64,000 bases of DNA from Apostichopus californicus (Eukaryota; Echinodermata; Holothuroidea; Aspidochirotida; Stichopodidae), in assembly GCA_020650975.1 (NCBI GenBank), contig JAIPMN010000665.1:1-64000 (forward strand), written 5' to 3'. A model generated the notes under the pieces. The model was not told the DNA's origin, did no database searches, and saw only the letters and a list, made by a program, of their open reading frames with translations. Position numbers and translations under genes: made by a program. Below are positions 59,180 through 64,000 of the stretch, in pieces. Positions within the stretch are counted from its first letter, which is position 1, and every line of letters begins with the position of its first letter.

Positions 59180-61440
59180 CATTTCAATCTTTTGCTTTGT
59201 CACTGGTGAATATTCCCATATGAATGTGATTAGGAGTCACTAAGTCAATTCCCTTTTTGGTTCAGTTTTCATATTTCTGCATAATAGCCTATTGTGTACA
59301 GTTGTGAACAATCGACAGTGTCCTTTATTCACCCTTACTTGACATACTTGCTCTCATTGCCAACTGATTTTCATTTCAATACACATGAGTACCATTATAG
59401 TGCAAAGACATATAGACCCAGCCAATTGCTATTTGTTTTAGCAAGATAATCCATACTGTTGCAGTTCTTTGTTTTATTGACTACTTATTTCAATGTAAAT
59501 ACTTAAACTTTATGAGATCTCTACAGCTGTTACAAACATCATAACTCTACAAAAGCCATTTAACCTGTGCCTTTAATTGGTTTCCAATACTTGCTGTCGG
59601 TGTTTTCCCTACTCGTTTGGTTAGTAGAACCCAAAGAGCATTGCTCTTATCTTACCCAGATGTTTCATGCAAGTGTATGCAACATTGCAGTGAACTTTGC
59701 TATGCAGTTTAGATAGTACATTAACACTCAAGTCTTACACTGAAGTTAATTAGTATGGTTTTGTAGTCAGAACAACAGATCCAGACTCTGAGGGGTAATG
59801 TACCAGCTACTTCAAGTATTTCAACATTTGAAACGTTTTACCCAGCATACACTGTTGTTGAATAAAAAATGTACCTCATAATTAGGAGAGCTGGTGGAAT
59901 GATTTTGATGAATGATTATCGTTATTTCCTGTCACCTGTCAGGCCTCTACATTTGAGCTATTTACTGGCTAAATGGCAGTTGATATTGCTGTTTGCATTT
60001 GCAAGACACTAGTAATGTTTTGCAGTAGACATTAATAACTTTAACACATGGTAATTTGGTTAACTATTGTGAGTCAAAGAATAGGCATGATTTGCCATAC
60101 CTAACATTAGCCCTGTATTACTGCTTATTATCATTACTGCTTATTATCAGCAAATGCTCTCAAAATACCTATTCGGTAACTGATGTGTGTGAAAAAAATG
60201 CCAGTGAGAACTTAATATTAGCCAGTAGAATTTTTAAGTACTGACATTTTTTTAGCAAGTAGCTAAAATACGAAATGCTAGGCCTGCATATGCAGTATTG
60301 TGTATGCTGATATAGCCAGCTGTTTAAGTACTATTCCCAGTTGAATGATAAGTTGAAAGGAGGCTCTGACTGTACTTGCTAGGAGGTTCCTACATCCTAA
60401 CGCACAACTTAGGTTCCTACTTCCTAATTCACAACTTAGGTTCCTACATCCTAACGCACAACTTAGGTTCCTACATTATAACGCACAACTTTTCTTGGAT
60501 AATAGAAACCAAGCCCTGAAGAACCTGTAATGATGTTATAAGATAGTATCTGCATAGCGAATACGTGGTCTATTGAAGATACCAAGTGAAGTGATGATGC
60601 TTGCATACATTATCATAGATTCAAATCAGCATGAATCCAAAATCAAAGCATTAACACCCATAGTGAATCTTTTATCTAAGATTTTGGCATTTACACTTCA
60701 TGATATTCTGTAGGAAATTCGAAACGGTTGTTCGGTAATAGTTAGATTTGTTGAATATTTAATAAATGGTAAGCAGTTCTTTGATAACAGGCTTCACCCT
60801 TCAGTAAAGTTTGATGAAGTCATTTGTCCGTGGGAAGGAATGACTTGTTGTTAACATCTATGCAAATTCATCATCTCTGAACACAATTACAACATTATTA
60901 CATGGATACAAACTTTCATTTCTGTTTACCATTGCTCCTGACTAATACTGTCTCACCACATCCAGAACATTCTCACTCTGTCTAGAGTGATCTGATAGCC
61001 TGCCACACCCTGATTGGTGACTTGATCTGCCACCTACTCATTCTATGTACAGTACAGTTGTGTAGCAAATTATTCCAGTTTCATTAACTTTTCACTTTCT
61101 TGTGCCTGTTTGTTCTCAAGCTCAAAGCATGCTGTTATACTTCAATCTTGTCAGTGGGCAATCTTTTTTTAGGAACCATATTTGACCTGCAGCACTTCTG
61201 TTTCTTCATCAAAGAAATGTTCCTCTGATGACATGTCATATTATCCTCTGCAAACTCACACAAATTGGGATTGGCAACATGACTTGCTTGTTTCTTGATT
61301 GGTTTGGATCTTAAAAACTTTTGTGAAAATTTTTTCGGGAACTTTTCCATAATATTTGTTTGTTACGTCCATTGTAGTCAAGAAAGTTAAGCTATGTAGG
61401 TCCTGAAAGTGTGCATTGTGTCACAGCATTGTTACAAACG
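59180..61440. other. Non-coding stretch
   Basis: AT-rich with no recognisable gene; contains the 27-bp tandem repeat at 60385-60491. Confidence 0.4.
60385..60491. repeat. 27-bp tandem repeat, four copies
   Basis: Unit GGTTCCTACATCCTAACGCA-CAACTTA repeats at 60385, 60412, 60439 and 60466 with a few substitutions. Non-coding. Confidence 0.85.
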
Positions 61441-61509
61441 TAAATGTTTGCCCAGGGACGCAAAGTCTTCAAATTGATTTCGTTCGGCAGACGCAAACTT
61501 TTTGTTTTG

Positions 61510-61640
61510 AAAGACAAACCCCAAGAACAAACTCAATAAGGTCAATGGAAAACATCACAAAACACATTTTTGAATGAACATCTTTCATTCTTTCTTTCCA
61601 AAAAATCACAACTTCTTCTGAAAAGAACCAAAATATCTTC
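61510..61640 (+). repeat. Dispersed repeat, partner of 15208-15345
   Basis: 'ACAAACCCCAAGAACAAAC', 'TTTTTGAATGAACATCTTTC', 'CACAACTTCTTCTG' match 15208-15345 in order. An AGGGACGCAAAGT word precedes it at 61454, and a GGGACGCAAAGTTTT word recurs at 62799, perhaps from the same family. Confidence 0.55.
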
Positions 61641-63944
61641 CAATCCTACAGATCATTGAATTTGTTTGAAATTAAATATATCGTAACAATCAACGGCATC
61701 ATCAACCGCAAGGTATAGGGTTCACAACACTCCATTTAGGGAGATTTTCATGCTGAAAATAGACAATGATGCTTTTCCAAAATTCCCATGATTTGATTGG
61801 CTGATAGTCTCTACCCATTGTCTGGAAACATTCTTGCATCTGTAGTGCTCATTGAACAAGAAGTATGTTGTTTTAACAACAATTACTCTAGAGATAACAA
61901 AGTTTGTGGTATAGGCTATCATATGTGTGCACCCAAATATCATGACGTTAGGCCCTGTTTCTGAGACTTTCACGTAATATTTGAATCATTATTTTGATCA
62001 GAAAATGTTATGAGTTGAAAAAATCTATGAATTTTGTGGGAAGCTAACACCTCTGATCCTGAAAAGGATATTTCATATCACAATATATTTCTTCTCTCCG
62101 CATTGAGAGTTGCATTAATGTAAAATGTGCATTCATACCACAGTAGTTTCTGTTGCAAATTTTTTCGCAGTCCCATTGACCACCTGCTTCAGAATATTTT
62201 TTTTTTTGGTGCAACCTTCGTGCGTAAACTACTACTTTGTGCATCCTCAAAGGTAGCCATTGAAGTTTGATTTTTTTTAATCGACATTGCGTAAAATGCT
62301 ATTCACATAGGCCTTCTGTAATTTTTGTAGAGATGATTGTTTGCTAACACTGCAAAGTGCCCAGGGTAAATGTTGGATCAGGTTTCCAGGATTTGCACAT
62401 GTGTAGTTGAAACTCTGAAGTTTGAACAGGCCTATGTACGTGCAGTTGAGAACTATGGAATTTAGCGACAGATATGCACGCTGCAGTGTAGGTACAGGGA
62501 TTTTTGAAGAGTTGGTTGTTGGAATCTCGCTGCAAGGTCAAAGCATGGTGCTACTACAGAGTTGGCGAGTAGGGAAGTACAAGGGCAGATGAAAGGGGGG
62601 AGGCTGGGGGCAAAAATTGGTTGCATTATGGGCAAAAAGGGGGGGTGGGCCGGGCAGCCCCTGTCAAACAATACTGTGTATAACATTCACAATGTATAGG
62701 CAGTGATACGATCGCATCTTTACAACTAGACTAGTTAAAGTAGATACTACAATAAATGCAATTGGTGTTCTATCTGGACGCAAGTTGTTTTTTTTTACGG
62801 GACGCAAAGTTTTGGGGGGCTTGCTTCCCTGGGACATAAACCTTTTTGCTCTACTAACATTACTGGTGTCAGAAATTACCATTATAGTATCCAAAATGAT
62901 AGTATGTTTTAACTTGGAAGTAGTATTAGCATTTGTAACTGGCTTGGGCTATGTGCGACTCACATGTGATAACATACCATCACACGGTGAAGACACCACC
63001 ATTTTTTCTTTGTAATAGTATTTTGTTCAGATAATCAGATGGTTAAACTATAACATAATTTGTAAACAGTTCATGAGTTTGATTTAACATTACATAAATG
63101 GGGTTTGTATGGTTTTGTAACCAATGCACATCAGTTGAAACCTGTCCTGGCCAGATTTTATATGATGAATGTAAGAAATACTCCATAATGCTAACTAGTT
63201 AAAATGTGTCTTCTTTGGGATAGCATGTGAAGTTATTTGTGTGCTATCTTATCATATCCTGGGTGTATTAATTTATGAATTTTGAAACAGTCAATTACAG
63301 TAGCCTCAAGGACTATTATGTTACCCAGCCTTGCAAACCCACCTTTGATTTTATTCTGGCATTCTTTCCGACTGCACTAAGGATAAAATTTCCTGCTTTT
63401 ACTTTTACCCGAAGAAGTATATGGCTACATAACTTAATAAAACGAGCAATGCATTCGATAAGATGCCCCAGGATAGCGTGTGGTGTATTGTGATTGTTTT
63501 AATTTTACTGATGATATATTATGGATTTTCTGCCATTTGGGAAAACTTGTAAGTTTTGCTCAGGCATAAACTTACGGTTGTCACTGTTCAAACTGTCAAC
63601 TATCATTTGACTACTGGTCATTGTGCCATTGTATATGACCCTTCTAATTAATATGTAAATAATAGTGGGAATCATTAAAATGTTAAAAGAATGTATCAAT
63701 TTTGTATAGACTGGAAGTGCTGGTAACACAGTAATTGTCAATTATTAAATTTTAGTCACATGTAACATCTTAGGGAGAAACTCCTGCATGTAAATAAAGC
63801 ACAGTAATCTACCAGCCAAATTTTGCATTCTTTTCACAGTGCTTGAACACTCTGAATAGACAGTGCCTTAATTTTCCTAGCATTGTGTTGAGAGATGATT
63901 TTGACATGACTCTATCTCTATGTTCATTTGTGTTTGATTCCTTG
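61641..63944. other. Non-coding stretch
   Basis: AT-rich apart from a G-rich patch at about 62590-62660 (runs of 6-7 G). No gene, RNA or clear element terminus recognised. Frames at 62462-62686 and 63275-63493 are unremarkable. Confidence 0.4.
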
Positions 63945-64000
63945 CAGAAGGCAAAAGGAATCTATGAGATGGTGATGATTATGTATGTGCATATGATGCC
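63945..64000 (+). repeat. Start of an AGGTCA-family repeat, cut by window edge
   Basis: CCTTGCAGAAGGCAAAAGGA, ATCTATGAGATGGTGATG, then a TG-containing tract. This is the head seen at 42590 and 53545; the body lies beyond the window. Confidence 0.65.

Noticed and set aside
62580-62660. G-rich patch as another MITE end
   Set aside because: G runs resemble MITE subterminal sequence, but no inverted partner or target duplication was found.
1-64000. A multi-gene biological system, secondary-metabolite cluster or defence island
   Set aside because: No linked host coding genes could be supported; recognisable coding sequence belongs to decayed transposable elements.

Overview
The window reads as non-coding, repeat-dense nuclear DNA of an animal. 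It is AT-rich, has no long host reading frame, and is full of decayed transposable elements, microsatellites and short tandem arrays. DIRS-type tyrosine-recombinase retrotransposons, many hAT elements with their MITEs, LINE fragments of a Jockey/CR1-like type, AGGCCTA-rich tracts and a dispersed AGGTCA-rich repeat together suggest a marine invertebrate deuterostome. An echinoderm such as a sea cucumber is my best guess, but it is not proven. Runs of N at 3469-3470 and 44357-44366 show it is a draft assembly.

Layout. 1-169: end of a hAT-type MITE. 3428-5950: decayed hAT transposon with a recognisable transposase C-terminus on the minus strand. 6430-6920: AGGCCTA tract. 7911-10181: non-autonomous hAT. 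10256-10872: LINE endonuclease fragment. 15848-18545: DIRS fossil A, with a 1.2-kb hAT in its left end. 20270-20515: DIRS fragment B. 21963-23984: hAT with a nested 293-bp MITE. 24206-25310: hAT with a transposase dimerisation remnant. 26615-29645: DIRS fossil C, with reverse transcriptase, recombinase end and terminal repeats. 30440-32690: DIRS fossil D, split by an 814-bp hAT and a tRNA-like SINE segment. 33618-35158: hAT with a nested MITE. 36640-38130 and 40344-40560: further DIRS fragments. 44137-45115: 67-bp minisatellite interrupted by an assembly gap. 48385-49682: probable hAT. 52054-53032: three splice-bounded candidate exons, the best hint of a host gene. 55827-56216: compact hAT MITE. 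57365-58683: LINE reverse-transcriptase fragment on the minus strand.

Running through all this, mostly on the plus strand, is a repeat family whose units carry several AGGTCA half-sites. At least one copy has a perfect AGGTCA-A-AGGTCA direct repeat.

There is no operon-like or pathway-like gene set. What holds the window together is the nesting history: hAT elements sit inside DIRS copies and inside AGGTCA repeats, and MITEs sit inside hATs. Exact or near-exact 8-bp target duplications at many junctions make that order readable. I found no convincing complete host gene; the window is most likely intergenic or intronic.
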